Shown: positions 1-8,880 of the stretch, piece by piece
How positions within the stretch are numbered: the stretch's first letter is position 1
Layout of the letters: every line of letters starts with the position of its first letter
Source: an uncultured Pseudocitrobacter sp.
GTDB taxonomy: Bacteria; Pseudomonadota; Gammaproteobacteria; Enterobacterales; Enterobacteriaceae
Reading direction: 5' to 3'
Assembly: GCA_913778145.1 (NCBI GenBank)
Contig: CAJYVI010000104.1
Span: 1-64,000, forward strand
DNA: 64,000 nt
The notes under the pieces: generated by a model
Database searches by the model: none
Seen by the model: the letters and a program-made list of their open reading frames with translations, nothing else
Told to the model about the DNA's origin: nothing
Translations under genes and position numbers: made by a program

Positions 1-6
1 AACACT

Positions 7-30
7 TGTTCGGGGACATGGTAGACACTT
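7..30 (+). repeat. IS481 left inverted repeat
   Basis: The first 16 bases (TGTTCGGGGACATGGT) are the reverse complement of the matching bases in 1212-1235, and the ACACTT tail also matches. It lies 26 bp before the transposase start. Confidence 0.75.
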
Positions 31-55
31 ACAACTAAGGCATAAGAACCCGTTT

Positions 56-1210
56 ATGGAGTCGCTTATGCCCTGGGATGCGAGAGATACCATGTCATTA
101 CGTTCCGAGTTTGTTCTGTTCGCCTCACAAGATGGGGCGAACATCCGTTCCCTCTGCCGTCACTACGGCATTTCTCCCGCCACCGGTTACAAGTGGCTTC
201 GTCGCTGGGCTGAGGAAGGCGCATCCGGTCTTCTGGACCGTCCCCGTATACCTCATCACTCTCCCAACCGTTCTCCGGATGATATCACTGACCTGCTGCG
301 CATCGCCCATGCCCGTCATGAGCGCTGGGGCGCACGCAAGATAAAACGCTGGCTCGAAGACCAGGGACACCTTATGCCCGCCTTCAGCACCGTCCATAAC
401 CTGATGGCCCGTCACGGTCTGCTGCCGGGTACGGCGCCAGGCATTCCGGCCACAGGACGGTTCGAACATGACGCGCCGAACCGGCTCTGGCAGATGGATT
501 TTAAGGGCCACTTTCCCTTCGGCGGGGGCCGCTGCCATCCGCTCACCCTGCTGGACGACCACTCCCGTTTCTCCCTGTGTCTGGCCCCCTGCACCGATGA
601 ACGCCGTGAGACCGTGCAGCAGCAACTGGTCAGCGTGTTTGAACGCTACGGGCTGCCAGACCGGATGACGATGGACAACGGCTCACCGTGGGGCGACACC
701 ACCGGCACCTGGACGGCACTTGAGCTGTGGCTGATGCGCCAGGGTATCCGGGTGGGCCATTCCCGGCCATACCATCCGCAGACACAGGGCAAGCTGGAAC
801 GTTTTCACCGCAGCCTGAAGGCGGAAGTACTGCAGGGTAAGTGGTTCACAGACAGCGGTGAGTTACAGCGTGCTTTCGACCACTGGCGTACTGTGTATAA
901 CCTTGAACGGCCCCATGAAGCACTGGGTATGGCCGTTCCGGCCTCGCGGTATCAGCCGTCTGCAAGGCAGTACAGCGACAGCATTACGCCACCGGAATAT
1001 GATGAAGGGGTGATGGTGAGGAAGGTCGATATCAGCGGGAAGCTGAGCATAAAAGGTATCAGTCTGAAGGCAGGCAACGCGTTCAGGGGAGAGCGGGTCG
1101 GGCTGAAGGAGACGCAGGAGGATGGCTGCTATGAAGTGTGGTGGTACAGTACAAAAGTGGGGGAGATCGACCTGAAGAAAAGGTCGATCTCCATGGGTAA
1201 AGGATGTTAA
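56..1210 (+). CDS. IS481-family transposase
   Basis: DDE transposase that would cut and join the ends of its own element. An N-terminal helix-turn-helix region (about residues 25-65, with GISPATGYKWLRRW) is followed by an rve/integrase catalytic core. Likely catalytic residues are D148 in WQMDFKGHF, D207 in MTMDNGS and E248 in GKLERFHRS. The length of 384 aa is within the range of the family, and no frameshift or stop interrupts it, so it may be active. The next in-frame ATG at 68 (MPWDARD) is an equally plausible start. The gene fills the element between its terminal repeats. Confidence 0.9.
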   Translation: MESLMPWDARDTMSLRSEFVLFASQDGANIRSLCRHYGISPATGYKWLRRWAEEGASGLLDRPRIPHHSPNRSPDDITDLLRIAHARHERWGARKIKRWLEDQGHLMPAFSTVHNLMARHGLLPGTAPGIPATGRFEHDAPNRLWQMDFKGHFPFGGGRCHPLTLLDDHSRFSLCLAPCTDERRETVQQQLVSVFERYGLPDRMTMDNGSPWGDTTGTWTALELWLMRQGIRVGHSRPYHPQTQGKLERFHRSLKAEVLQGKWFTDSGELQRAFDHWRTVYNLERPHEALGMAVPASRYQPSARQYSDSITPPEYDEGVMVRKVDISGKLSIKGISLKAGNAFRGERVGLKETQEDGCYEVWWYSTKVGEIDLKKRSISMGKGC

Positions 1211-1211
1211 A

Positions 1212-1235
1212 AAGTGTTCACCATGTCCCCGAACA
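1212..1235 (-). repeat. IS481 right inverted repeat (inner copy)
   Basis: Reverse complement reads TGTTCGGGGACATGGT followed by GAACACTT, matching the left end. It begins 2 bp after the transposase stop. Confidence 0.75.
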
Positions 1236-1237
1236 CC

Positions 1238-1256
1238 TGTCTACCATGTCCCCGGA
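1238..1256 (-). repeat. second IS481 terminal repeat copy, outer
   Basis: The reverse complement reads TCCGGGGACATGGTAGACA, the same motif as the left repeat, directly abutting the inner right repeat. Either the element has tandem transposase-binding sites at its end, or this is a remnant of another insertion. Confidence 0.6.
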
Positions 1257-1263
1257 CCGTACA

Positions 1264-1353
1264 CTCCCGCAGGGAGAGGGAGAAAACCGAGTTCGTATTT
1301 GCATTGGGCACAATCCGTCCCCTCTCCCTGCGGGAGAGGGTTAGGGTGAGGGG
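1264..1353. repeat. palindromic CTCCC-type intergenic repeat pair
   Basis: CTCCCGCAGGGAGAGGG at 1264-1280 is the exact reverse complement of 1320-1336, giving a 17-bp perfect inverted repeat with a 39-base loop. The right arm is also its own hairpin (CCCTCTCCC TGC GGGAGAGGG, 1320-1340) followed by TTAGGGTGAGGGG. This is a recurrent enterobacterial REP-like repeat. It lies 13 bp downstream of the ushA stop and could act as a transcript end. Confidence 0.7.
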
Positions 1354-1366
1354 TAAAGTAAAGCCC

Positions 1367-3019
1367 TTATTCCCAGCTCACTTCCCCTTTCGGTTCGTAA
1401 GCATTCACATCTATCGGTGAGTTCTGTTCGATAAACTGCTTAAGCACTTCTGCATCAATAAACCCGGTGTTCACATAGCCCGGTAATTTATCAATCTGCG
1501 GATAACCATCCCCGCCGCTGGCGTTAAAGCTGAGGGTCGCCAGGCGATAGTTTTTCGCCGGGTCAATCGGTTCGCCTTTGATTTTAAGGTCCGTCAGCTT
1601 GCCGTCTTTTGCCACAAAACTGACGTTGGCAAACTGCGTGTAGGCGCCGGAATCCGGTTTTTTCTGCGCCACGGCGGTGAGATAATCCGTCACCTCTTTA
1701 CCGGTCATGTCGGCATAGACCACCACGTTGCCAAACGGCTGAACTTTCAGCACGCTTTTATAGGTGATATCCCCCGCTTCAATAGAATCACGAATGCCGC
1801 CACCGCTCATTACCGCGAAATCAGCACCCGTCCGTGCCATTTGCGCCGCGAGGATCACACGCGCCAGGTTGGTCTGCACGAAGCGCACTTTGCTACGGTC
1901 GCCTTCCAGATGACCATTTACCGTGCCAATTTTAACGCCGAGCTGTGCTTTGCCTTTATTCTGGAACGGGCTCAGCAGCGAGAGCATCTGCGCGCTTTCC
2001 GGGATTTGCGGCGTGTAGAGTACGCGCTCACTTTGCCCGTTATCGTAAGTCACTTTCTTCTTCAGGTTCACCGGGATCAGCTGATAATGCACCAGCTTGA
2101 GTTCGCCGTTGCGGAACTCAAAATCTGCGCGCCCAACGTATTTCCCCCACTCATGGGCCTGCACAATCCAGATGCCGTTCTGTTTATCCGGCGCACAGGG
2201 CGTGCCCGGCACATAATCGACCTGCTTTTTATTCTCCGACGCCATGCAAACCGGATCCTGTGAGTGACCACCCACAATCATCGCCAGCGCCCCGGCAGGC
2301 AAGCTGCGCGCCATCTCGACGTCACCCGGTGCGTTAGAACCGTGCTCGCCGTTATCATAATGACCCATGTGCGTGGCGGCGATGATAAAGTCTGGCTTCT
2401 CGTTTTGCTGAAGCTCCTGAATGACCAGCTTCGCCTCTTCCGCAGGTTTACGGAACTCAATATCGGTGAAGAACTCGGGATTCCCAATCTTCGCCGTATC
2501 GTCGGTCGTCAGGCCAAGCACAGCAATTTTGAGATCCTGGCGCTTAAAGATCGCCCACGGTTTAAACAGGCGCTCGCCGGTGCTTTTCTGATAAATGTTG
2601 GCCGACAGGAACGGGAATTTTGCCCACTTTTCCTGCTGGCGCAGCACGCTCATTGGGTTATCGAATTCGTGGTTACCCACCGCCATCGCGTCATAACCCA
2701 CCAGATTCATGCCGCGAAAATCGGGTTCCGCATCCTGTAAATCGGACTCCGGCACGCCGGTATTAATATCGCCGCCAGAGAGTAGCAACACGCTGCCACC
2801 TTCCGCTGCAACCTCTTTGCGAATGCCATCCACCAGCGTTTTTTGCGCCGCTAAACCGTACTCTCCATACTCACTGCGCCAGAAGTGACCGTGATGATCG
2901 TTAGTATGTAATATAGTGATTTTATAGGTTTTATCTTTTTCCCAGGCCTGAACACCCGTGCTTACCAAAGACAGCGCGGCCAGCATCGCCAACGCTATGC
3001 CCCGTCGAACAAATTTCAT
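1367..3019 (-). CDS. ushA: periplasmic 5'-nucleotidase / UDP-sugar hydrolase
   Basis: Hydrolyses extracellular nucleotides and UDP-sugars in the periplasm so that nucleosides can be taken up. The N-terminus (KFVRRGIALAMLAALSLVSTGVQA) is a Sec signal peptide. The metallophosphatase domain follows, with the metal-binding motifs ILHTNDHHGHF, GGDINTG and VGNHEFDNP, then THMGHYDNGEHG and GGHSQDP. The C-terminal substrate-binding domain contains SGGGIRDSIEAGDIT and the FNASGGDGYP loop. At 550 aa it equals the E. coli enzyme. It is divergent from fsr with a 174-bp shared upstream region, as in E. coli. The IS481 element lies immediately downstream. Confidence 0.97.
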   Translation of the reverse strand: MKFVRRGIALAMLAALSLVSTGVQAWEKDKTYKITILHTNDHHGHFWRSEYGEYGLAAQKTLVDGIRKEVAAEGGSVLLLSGGDINTGVPESDLQDAEPDFRGMNLVGYDAMAVGNHEFDNPMSVLRQQEKWAKFPFLSANIYQKSTGERLFKPWAIFKRQDLKIAVLGLTTDDTAKIGNPEFFTDIEFRKPAEEAKLVIQELQQNEKPDFIIAATHMGHYDNGEHGSNAPGDVEMARSLPAGALAMIVGGHSQDPVCMASENKKQVDYVPGTPCAPDKQNGIWIVQAHEWGKYVGRADFEFRNGELKLVHYQLIPVNLKKKVTYDNGQSERVLYTPQIPESAQMLSLLSPFQNKGKAQLGVKIGTVNGHLEGDRSKVRFVQTNLARVILAAQMARTGADFAVMSGGGIRDSIEAGDITYKSVLKVQPFGNVVVYADMTGKEVTDYLTAVAQKKPDSGAYTQFANVSFVAKDGKLTDLKIKGEPIDPAKNYRLATLSFNASGGDGYPQIDKLPGYVNTGFIDAEVLKQFIEQNSPIDVNAYEPKGEVSWE

Positions 3020-3193
3020 GATCCACTCCCTGATTGAATGACAAGTGCCGAAATTACAACGCTCTGAAAGAATAGTCGAATTTCATTTTAGAAATGAGAC
3101 TTCCTTCATACGCCGCAGACAGGTATCTTAGGCTGATAACTATTACAACATCGATTATCTCCAACATCGCACCATCAAATATAAGTGGAATCT

Positions 3194-4414
3194 ATGGCAA
3201 TCAGTGAAACCAGCCCTGGGCTGTCCGGCTCCTCTGCGCCCCAGCAACAGGCACGCACGTCGTTTAAAATTCTCGGGGCCATCAGCCTCTCTCACCTGCT
3301 TAACGATATGATTCAGTCGTTAATTCTGGCTATCTACCCACTGCTCCAGGCTGAGTTCTCGCTCAGTTTCGTGCAGATAGGGATGATTACCCTCACCTTC
3401 CAGCTCGCCTCTTCACTGCTTCAGCCGGTGGTGGGCTATGTCACCGATAAGCGCCCGATGCCGTGGTCGCTCCCTATTGGTATGTGCTTTACCCTAAGCG
3501 GCCTGATTCTGCTGGCGCTGGCGGGCAGTTTCTATACCGTTTTGCTGGCCGCCGCGCTGGTCGGGACCGGTTCGTCGGTTTTCCATCCGGAATCCTCGCG
3601 CGTGGCGCGTATGGCCTCCGGTGGGCGTCATGGCCTGGCGCAGTCAATTTTCCAGGTGGGCGGTAACTTTGGTAGTTCGTTAGGGCCGCTGCTGGCGGCG
3701 GTGATTATCGCGCCGTACGGCAAAGGCAACGTCGCCTGGTTCGTGCTGGCCGCGTTGCTGGCGATTGTTGTGCTGGCGCAAATCAGCCGCTGGTATGCTG
3801 CACAGCACCGCATTAATAAAGGCAAACCTAAAGCCGCGATGATTAATCCGCTGCCGCGCAACAAGGTAATTCTGGCCGTTTGCGTACTTCTTATGCTCAT
3901 TTTTTCAAAATACTTCTATATGGCGAGCATCAGTAGCTATTACACCTTTTATTTGATGCATAAGTTTGGCTTATCCATCCAAAATGCGCAGATCCACCTC
4001 TTTGCGTTCCTGTTTGCGGTCGCGGCGGGAACCGTGATTGGCGGGCCTGTGGGCGATAAGATTGGGCGTAAATATGTTATTTGGGGCTCTATCCTCGGCG
4101 TTGCGCCATTTACCCTTGTTTTACCCTATGCATCGCTTGAATGGACCGGTATTTTAACGGTGATCATTGGATTTATCCTCGCATCCGCATTTTCGGCGAT
4201 TCTGGTGTACGCTCAGGAGCTGTTACCCGGTCGAATTGGCATGGTTTCCGGTTTATTCTTTGGTTTCGCCTTCGGCATGGGCGGCTTAGGTGCTGCGGTA
4301 CTGGGGCTGGTTGCTGACCATACCAGCATCGAACTGGTCTATAAAATCTGTGCTTTCCTGCCGCTTCTGGGGATGTTGACCATATTCCTGCCTGATAACC
4401 GACAAAAACAGTAA
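3194..4414 (+). CDS. fsr: fosmidomycin resistance MFS exporter
   Basis: Inner-membrane major facilitator protein with about 12 hydrophobic segments, orthologous to E. coli Fsr, which pumps out fosmidomycin. Family signs include the conserved LSHLLNDMIQSLILAIYPLL segment near the N-terminus and the MFS loop motif GDKIGRKYVIWG near the middle. The start MAISET was chosen over the ATG at 3185 because it gives 406 aa, the E. coli length. The protein has a soluble N-terminal tail of about 25 residues. It is divergent from ushA and followed by a strong hairpin. Confidence 0.95.
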   Translation: MAISETSPGLSGSSAPQQQARTSFKILGAISLSHLLNDMIQSLILAIYPLLQAEFSLSFVQIGMITLTFQLASSLLQPVVGYVTDKRPMPWSLPIGMCFTLSGLILLALAGSFYTVLLAAALVGTGSSVFHPESSRVARMASGGRHGLAQSIFQVGGNFGSSLGPLLAAVIIAPYGKGNVAWFVLAALLAIVVLAQISRWYAAQHRINKGKPKAAMINPLPRNKVILAVCVLLMLIFSKYFYMASISSYYTFYLMHKFGLSIQNAQIHLFAFLFAVAAGTVIGGPVGDKIGRKYVIWGSILGVAPFTLVLPYASLEWTGILTVIIGFILASAFSAILVYAQELLPGRIGMVSGLFFGFAFGMGGLGAAVLGLVADHTSIELVYKICAFLPLLGMLTIFLPDNRQKQ

Positions 4415-4419
4415 TTTTC

Positions 4420-4448
4420 ACGCAGCCAAAGGCAAACTTTGGCTGCGT
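4420..4448 (+). terminator. fsr terminator-like hairpin
   Basis: A perfect 12-bp stem ACGCAGCCAAAG / CTTTGGCTGCGT with a short loop starts 5 bp after the fsr stop. There is no long T-tract, so its efficiency is uncertain. Confidence 0.55.
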
Positions 4449-4669
4449 ACTTCCCCAGCCACTGCGGCATTTCCCCTGCTAATCCTGAGCCAATCCCACT
4501 TTTGGGGTTATTCCGATCATTAATTCCTTTTTTTATTAAAATTCAACATTTATTCATAAACATGATGACCCATTTTGTCATAAACTATTACAAGGTTTTT
4601 TGGTTTTCCGGATGATGTCACGCATCCGAGCCAAAAATGGAACAACGCACCACCACGAAAGGAGACGGA

Positions 4670-6346
4670 ATGCATCACGCCACACCGCTTATCACCACCA
4701 TTGTTGGTGGTCTTGTTCTCGCATTTTTCCTTGGCATGATTGCCAACAAATTACGCATATCTCCTTTAGTCGGTTATTTATTAGCAGGCGTTCTGGCCGG
4801 GCCATTCACGCCTGGTTTTGTCGCCGATACGCAACTGGCACCTGAACTGGCAGAACTGGGCGTGATTCTGCTGATGTTTGGCGTCGGGCTGCACTTCTCA
4901 CTGAAAGACCTGATGGCGGTAAAAGCCATCGCCATTCCCGGTGCAATCTTGCAGATAGCGGTGGCGACGCTGCTGGGTATGGCGCTTTCGTCATTGCTCG
5001 GCTGGTCGTTGATGACCGGTATCGTGTTCGGCCTCTGTCTTTCCACCGCCAGTACCGTGGTGCTGCTGCGCGCGCTGGAAGAACGGCAACTCATTGATAG
5101 TCAGCGGGGGCAGATTGCCATCGGCTGGTTAATTGTCGAAGACCTGGTGATGGTGTTAACGCTGGTTCTGCTGCCAGCCGTCGCAGGCATGATGGAAAAA
5201 GGCGACGTCGGGCTGGCTTCGCTGGCGGTGGATATGTCGATTACCATCGGTAAGGTTATCGCCTTTATCGCCATTATGATGCTGGTTGGCCGCCGTTTGG
5301 TGCCGTGGATCCTCTCCCGTAGCGCCGCCACCGGCTCACGCGAGCTGTTTACCCTTTCAGTGCTCGCATTAGCGCTCGGTATCGCCTTCGGTGCGGTTGA
5401 GCTGTTTGATGTCTCCTTTGCGTTGGGCGCGTTCTTCGCCGGGATGGTGCTGAACGAGTCTGAACTGAGCCACCGCGCGGCCCACGATACTCTGCCGCTG
5501 CGCGACGCGTTCGCCGTGCTGTTCTTCGTTTCCGTCGGCATGCTGTTTGACCCAATGATTCTGATTGAGCAGCCGCTGGCGGTACTCGGCACGCTGGCGA
5601 TTATCGTCTTTGGTAAATCACTCGCGGCATTCTTCCTGGTACGCCTGTTTGGTCACTCGCAGCGTACCGCGCTGACCATCGCCACCAGCCTGGCGCAGAT
5701 TGGTGAATTCGCCTTTATTCTGGCGGGGCTCGGCATGGCGCTGGATCTCCTGCCACAGGCCGGGCAGAACCTGGTGCTGGCAGGGGCAATCCTGTCGATT
5801 ATGCTCAACCCAATTCTGTTTACCCTGCTGGAAAAATATCTCGAGAAAACCGAGACGCTGGAGGAGCAAACGCTCGAAGAAGCGATTGAGGACGAGAAAC
5901 AGATCCCGGTGGATATCTGTAATCATGCGCTGCTGGTCGGCTACGGTCGCGTCGGCAGCTTGCTCGGCGAGAAGCTAATGGCGCAGGGCATTCCGCTGGT
6001 GGTCATTGAAACCTCACGTACACGCGTCGATGAACTGCGCGAGCGCGGAATTCGCGCAGTGCTGGGCAACGCCGCAAACGAGGAAATCATGAACCTGGCG
6101 CATCTGGATTGCGCACGCTGGCTGCTGCTGACCATTCCAAACGGCTACGAAGCCGGAGAGATTGTCGCCACCGCACGCGAAAAATGCCCTGGCATTGAGA
6201 TTATCGCCCGCGCGCATTATGACGATGAAGTGGCATATATCAGCGAACGCGGTGCCAATCAGGTGGTGATGGGCGAACGTGAGATTGCGAAAACTATGCT
6301 GGGCTTGTTAGAAAAACCGCCGCTTGAAGAGGCGGTGACAGGCTAA
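4670..6346 (+). CDS. ybaL: KefB/KefC-type monovalent cation:proton antiporter
   Basis: Predicted CPA2 potassium/proton antiporter of the inner membrane. About 12 transmembrane segments cover residues 5-390, including LSTASTVVLLRALEER and the family signature FFVSVGMLFDP. A linker rich in Glu follows, then a cytoplasmic RCK/TrkA-N domain beginning HALLVGYGRVGSLLG (Rossmann nucleotide loop GYGRVG). The start at MHHATPL has a good ribosome site (AAGGAGACGG) and yields 558 aa, the E. coli length; an upstream in-frame ATG at 4637 lacks such support. Physiological substrate is not established by sequence. Confidence 0.93.
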   Translation: MHHATPLITTIVGGLVLAFFLGMIANKLRISPLVGYLLAGVLAGPFTPGFVADTQLAPELAELGVILLMFGVGLHFSLKDLMAVKAIAIPGAILQIAVATLLGMALSSLLGWSLMTGIVFGLCLSTASTVVLLRALEERQLIDSQRGQIAIGWLIVEDLVMVLTLVLLPAVAGMMEKGDVGLASLAVDMSITIGKVIAFIAIMMLVGRRLVPWILSRSAATGSRELFTLSVLALALGIAFGAVELFDVSFALGAFFAGMVLNESELSHRAAHDTLPLRDAFAVLFFVSVGMLFDPMILIEQPLAVLGTLAIIVFGKSLAAFFLVRLFGHSQRTALTIATSLAQIGEFAFILAGLGMALDLLPQAGQNLVLAGAILSIMLNPILFTLLEKYLEKTETLEEQTLEEAIEDEKQIPVDICNHALLVGYGRVGSLLGEKLMAQGIPLVVIETSRTRVDELRERGIRAVLGNAANEEIMNLAHLDCARWLLLTIPNGYEAGEIVATAREKCPGIEIIARAHYDDEVAYISERGANQVVMGEREIAKTMLGLLEKPPLEEAVTG

Positions 6347-6354
6347 AACCGGAG

Positions 6355-6436
6355 TGCCGGATGGCGGCTACGCCTTGTCCGGCCTACTCATTCACAAAAG
6401 CGTTCCAGGCCCGGTAAGCAAAGCGCCACCGGGCAA
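6355..6436. repeat. REP pair between ybaL and gsk
   Basis: GCCGGATGGCGGCTACGCC...TCCGGCCTAC is followed by a second-type repeat CCCGGTAAGC...GCCACCGGGC. They fill the gap between the convergent genes ybaL and gsk. Confidence 0.85.
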
Positions 6437-6445
6437 AACATTACG

Positions 6446-7750
6446 TTACCTTTCCCAGTACGCCTCTTCGAGGCTATCTTCCCTTTCCGGCAGGCCGCGC
6501 GTCAGGCGCGGTGAATGCTGGTTAAGCACCTGATAACTCACCCGGTTGGCATATTTACACACCTGCGCCAACGACGAGTAGGTCAGCCAGTGATGCTGGT
6601 GTTTGCTGGAATTCGGCACGTTAGTACGATGGTAATTATTGGCGGTGATATCGTGCAGCAGCGCCGCCAGCGCGCCATCTCCCGCGCCGTTGGTATTCAT
6701 TATTTTTTCCGGGCCGCCCATGTAGGGCGCGATGTGCGAGTAAACACGTAACGGGTCCTGACAATCTTTAAAACGCACCGCGCGGCTGAATTCATACTGG
6801 TTGAATTCAGCAATAGCCCCCGGCAGCAGCGGATGCTGGGTTTTCCGTTTTGCATCGTTCTCGGTAAAGCCCGCCATGTAAAGCCCCACCGGCCCGGCGG
6901 TACAGAGCACCAGATCCACCCAGTCCAGCGCTTTATCGGACGCCAGCAGCGGGTCGTCCAGCCCGGTCAGCGCTAGCCCCTCTTCTTCATTCATTGCCAA
7001 AATTGAGACATGCTCTTTGAGAAATGCCTGCCACCACTGCGGGTTATCGGCAATCACATACTTAGTGCCGAGCGTCAGGACGACCGGAACGTTATATTTC
7101 TTCGCGTAGGCAATCGCCTGCATGGTGGCGTCTTTCATCGGCTCACCGGGCTTGCAGCGCACCAGATAAGAGGTCAGCACCAGCGCAGAGGCGCCCGCGA
7201 TCACGGCTTCCGGAATGCTTTCCGGGCGCAGCTGGTTCATGTGGCCTGGGCTAATCGCAAAGGTACGCTCGCCGGATTCGCTAATCAGCGTAAAGCAGCG
7301 ACCAATCGGGCCATCAACGCCCTGTAAATAGTTGAGATCGGTACGGCTGGAGGTATTACACAGATAACGGTACGCGTAGCCGCCAATTTCCACATTACGG
7401 CACATCACGCCGAGCAGCACCGAGCGATCGTCCGCCAGCACCGAATAGTTGTGCATGGTGTTACCGATGGTTCCCCCGGCAAACTGATGGGTGATGAGGT
7501 TATTCTGCACCAGCTCCTGATACAGCGCTTCCGCGACATCATCTTCAATCACCAGCGAATGCCCGGCGCTCAGGCCATAGCGTTCAATAAACGCATCATC
7601 GACTTTGGCTTCAATATCCACCAGGGTCTGGTCGATACCGACCACCCAGGAGACGCCATTTTCGCTTTCCGGCTGAATTTGTTTTAACAGCGGATCGCGG
7701 GCGTTAACGGGAAAATAGTGTTTTGATTTACGTTTACCGGGAAATTTCAT
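6446..7750 (-). CDS. gsk: inosine-guanosine kinase
   Basis: Phosphorylates guanosine and inosine to GMP and IMP with ATP in purine salvage. It is a PfkB/ribokinase-family enzyme: the substrate-side segment GGTIGNTMHNYSVL is in the N-terminal half, and the family signature with the catalytic Asp is NTNGAGDGALAALLHD near the C-terminus. Beginning at MKFPGKRKSKHYF gives 434 aa as in E. coli; the upstream in-frame ATG would add 15 residues not found in the family. It converges on ybaL and shares its upstream region with aes. Confidence 0.96.
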   Translation of the reverse strand: MKFPGKRKSKHYFPVNARDPLLKQIQPESENGVSWVVGIDQTLVDIEAKVDDAFIERYGLSAGHSLVIEDDVAEALYQELVQNNLITHQFAGGTIGNTMHNYSVLADDRSVLLGVMCRNVEIGGYAYRYLCNTSSRTDLNYLQGVDGPIGRCFTLISESGERTFAISPGHMNQLRPESIPEAVIAGASALVLTSYLVRCKPGEPMKDATMQAIAYAKKYNVPVVLTLGTKYVIADNPQWWQAFLKEHVSILAMNEEEGLALTGLDDPLLASDKALDWVDLVLCTAGPVGLYMAGFTENDAKRKTQHPLLPGAIAEFNQYEFSRAVRFKDCQDPLRVYSHIAPYMGGPEKIMNTNGAGDGALAALLHDITANNYHRTNVPNSSKHQHHWLTYSSLAQVCKYANRVSYQVLNQHSPRLTRGLPEREDSLEEAYWER

Positions 7751-7911
7751 GATTCTGTTTACTGGTGGATAGCCGAGCGGGAAATGGTAGCACATTCCAC
7801 CAGCCGCATGCGACGAACGTCGTGCAGGTCAGCGTTCAATATCGGTCAGCGGGATCGCAGTTTCCCGCATCGGGAGCTTTACAATAGCGCGAGGATACTA
7901 AGGAGCGCGTG

Positions 7912-8880
7912 ATGAAAGCGGAAAACAAAATCCCCGTACTGGAGAAAATCTCGGCAGAAATGCAGCAGGTCATGCAATTTGAGCGGCCCGACCTACCGCC
8001 CTGGCCCGCCGATGCAACGCTTGAAATTCAGCGCGATTACTACACGCGCGAGCGACAGTTCTGGAACGAAGGCGCGCCGGGGATGGCCACCGTCGAGTGC
8101 ATCGTGCCCACGCCATACGGCACCGTGGCAACGCGGATTTACTCACCGCAGCCGGAAAGCCCGGCGACGCTGTTTTATCTGCACGGCGGCGGCTTTATTC
8201 TCGGGAATCTGAACACGCACGACCGCATTATGCGGCTGCTGGCAAAGTACAGCGGCTGCACGGTGATTGGCATTGATTACACCCTCTCGCCGGAGGCCTG
8301 CTATCCGCAGGCGATTGAAGAAACCGTCGCCGTTTGTCAGTTCTTTCAGCGCCGCGATACCGCCCATCATATCAATATGACGCAAATTGGCTTTGCGGGG
8401 GATTCCGCAGGCGCGATGCTGGCGCTTGCCAGCGCGCTGTGGCTGCGCGATCACAAGATAAACTGCGGGAACGTCGCCGGTACGCTGCTCTGGTACGGGC
8501 TGTATGGTTTGCAGGATTCCGTCAGCCGCCGGTTGATGGGCGGAAGCTGGGACGGGTTAACGCGTGAGGATCTGGAAAGCTACGAACGCGCCTATCTGCG
8601 TAATGAACAGGACAAAGAATCGCCGTGGTACTGCCTGTTCAATAACGATCTCACCCGTGACGTGCCGCCCTGCTTTATCGCCAGCGCGGAATACGATCCG
8701 CTGATTGACGACAGCCGCCTACTGCACCAAACGCTGCAGGCGCACCAGCAGACCAGCCGTTATGTGATGTATCCCGGCGTGCTGCACGCGTTTTTACACT
8801 ACTCACGGATGATGAAAACCGCCGACCAGGCGCTGCGGGACGGCGCGGCTTTCTTTGTCGAACAGCTGCATTCTCGCTAG
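7912..8880 (+). CDS. aes: acetyl esterase, hormone-sensitive-lipase family
   Basis: Cytoplasmic carboxylesterase acting on short-chain acyl esters; in E. coli it also binds MalT and dampens maltose gene expression. The oxyanion loop HGGGF ([12 protein letters not shown]) and the nucleophile elbow GDSAGAM are present, with a late acid YDPLIDD and histidine in VLHAFLHY completing the triad. The ATG at 7912 immediately follows an in-frame GTG at 7909; the ATG matches the E. coli start MKPENK. The last 4 bases overlap the end of the convergent hemH. Confidence 0.94.
   Translation: MKAENKIPVLEKISAEMQQVMQFERPDLPPWPADATLEIQRDYYTRERQFWNEGAPGMATVECIVPTPYGTVATRIYSPQPESPATLFYLHGGGFILGNLNTHDRIMRLLAKYSGCTVIGIDYTLSPEACYPQAIEETVAVCQFFQRRDTAHHINMTQIGFAGDSAGAMLALASALWLRDHKINCGNVAGTLLWYGLYGLQDSVSRRLMGGSWDGLTREDLESYERAYLRNEQDKESPWYCLFNNDLTRDVPPCFIASAEYDPLIDDSRLLHQTLQAHQQTSRYVMYPGVLHAFLHYSRMMKTADQALRDGAAFFVEQLHSR

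Larger units (their letters stand above)
1..1256 (+). mobile_element. IS481-family insertion sequence (left end probably cut by window)
   Basis: One transposase gene is bounded by inverted terminal sequences sharing the core GTTCGGGGACATGGT (7-30 on the left, complement at 1212-1235 on the right). A second, related repeat lies just outside on the right (1238-1256). The first bases of the window (AACACTT) match the inner end of the same repeat unit, so the left end probably also carries a doubled repeat whose outer copy is outside the window. The element occupies the place downstream of ushA where E. coli has ybaK. Exact ends and any target duplication cannot be fixed here. Confidence 0.8.

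Noticed and set aside
1214-1420. 68-codon ORF between IS481 and ushA
   Set aside because: Consists of inverted-repeat DNA and the antisense end of ushA.
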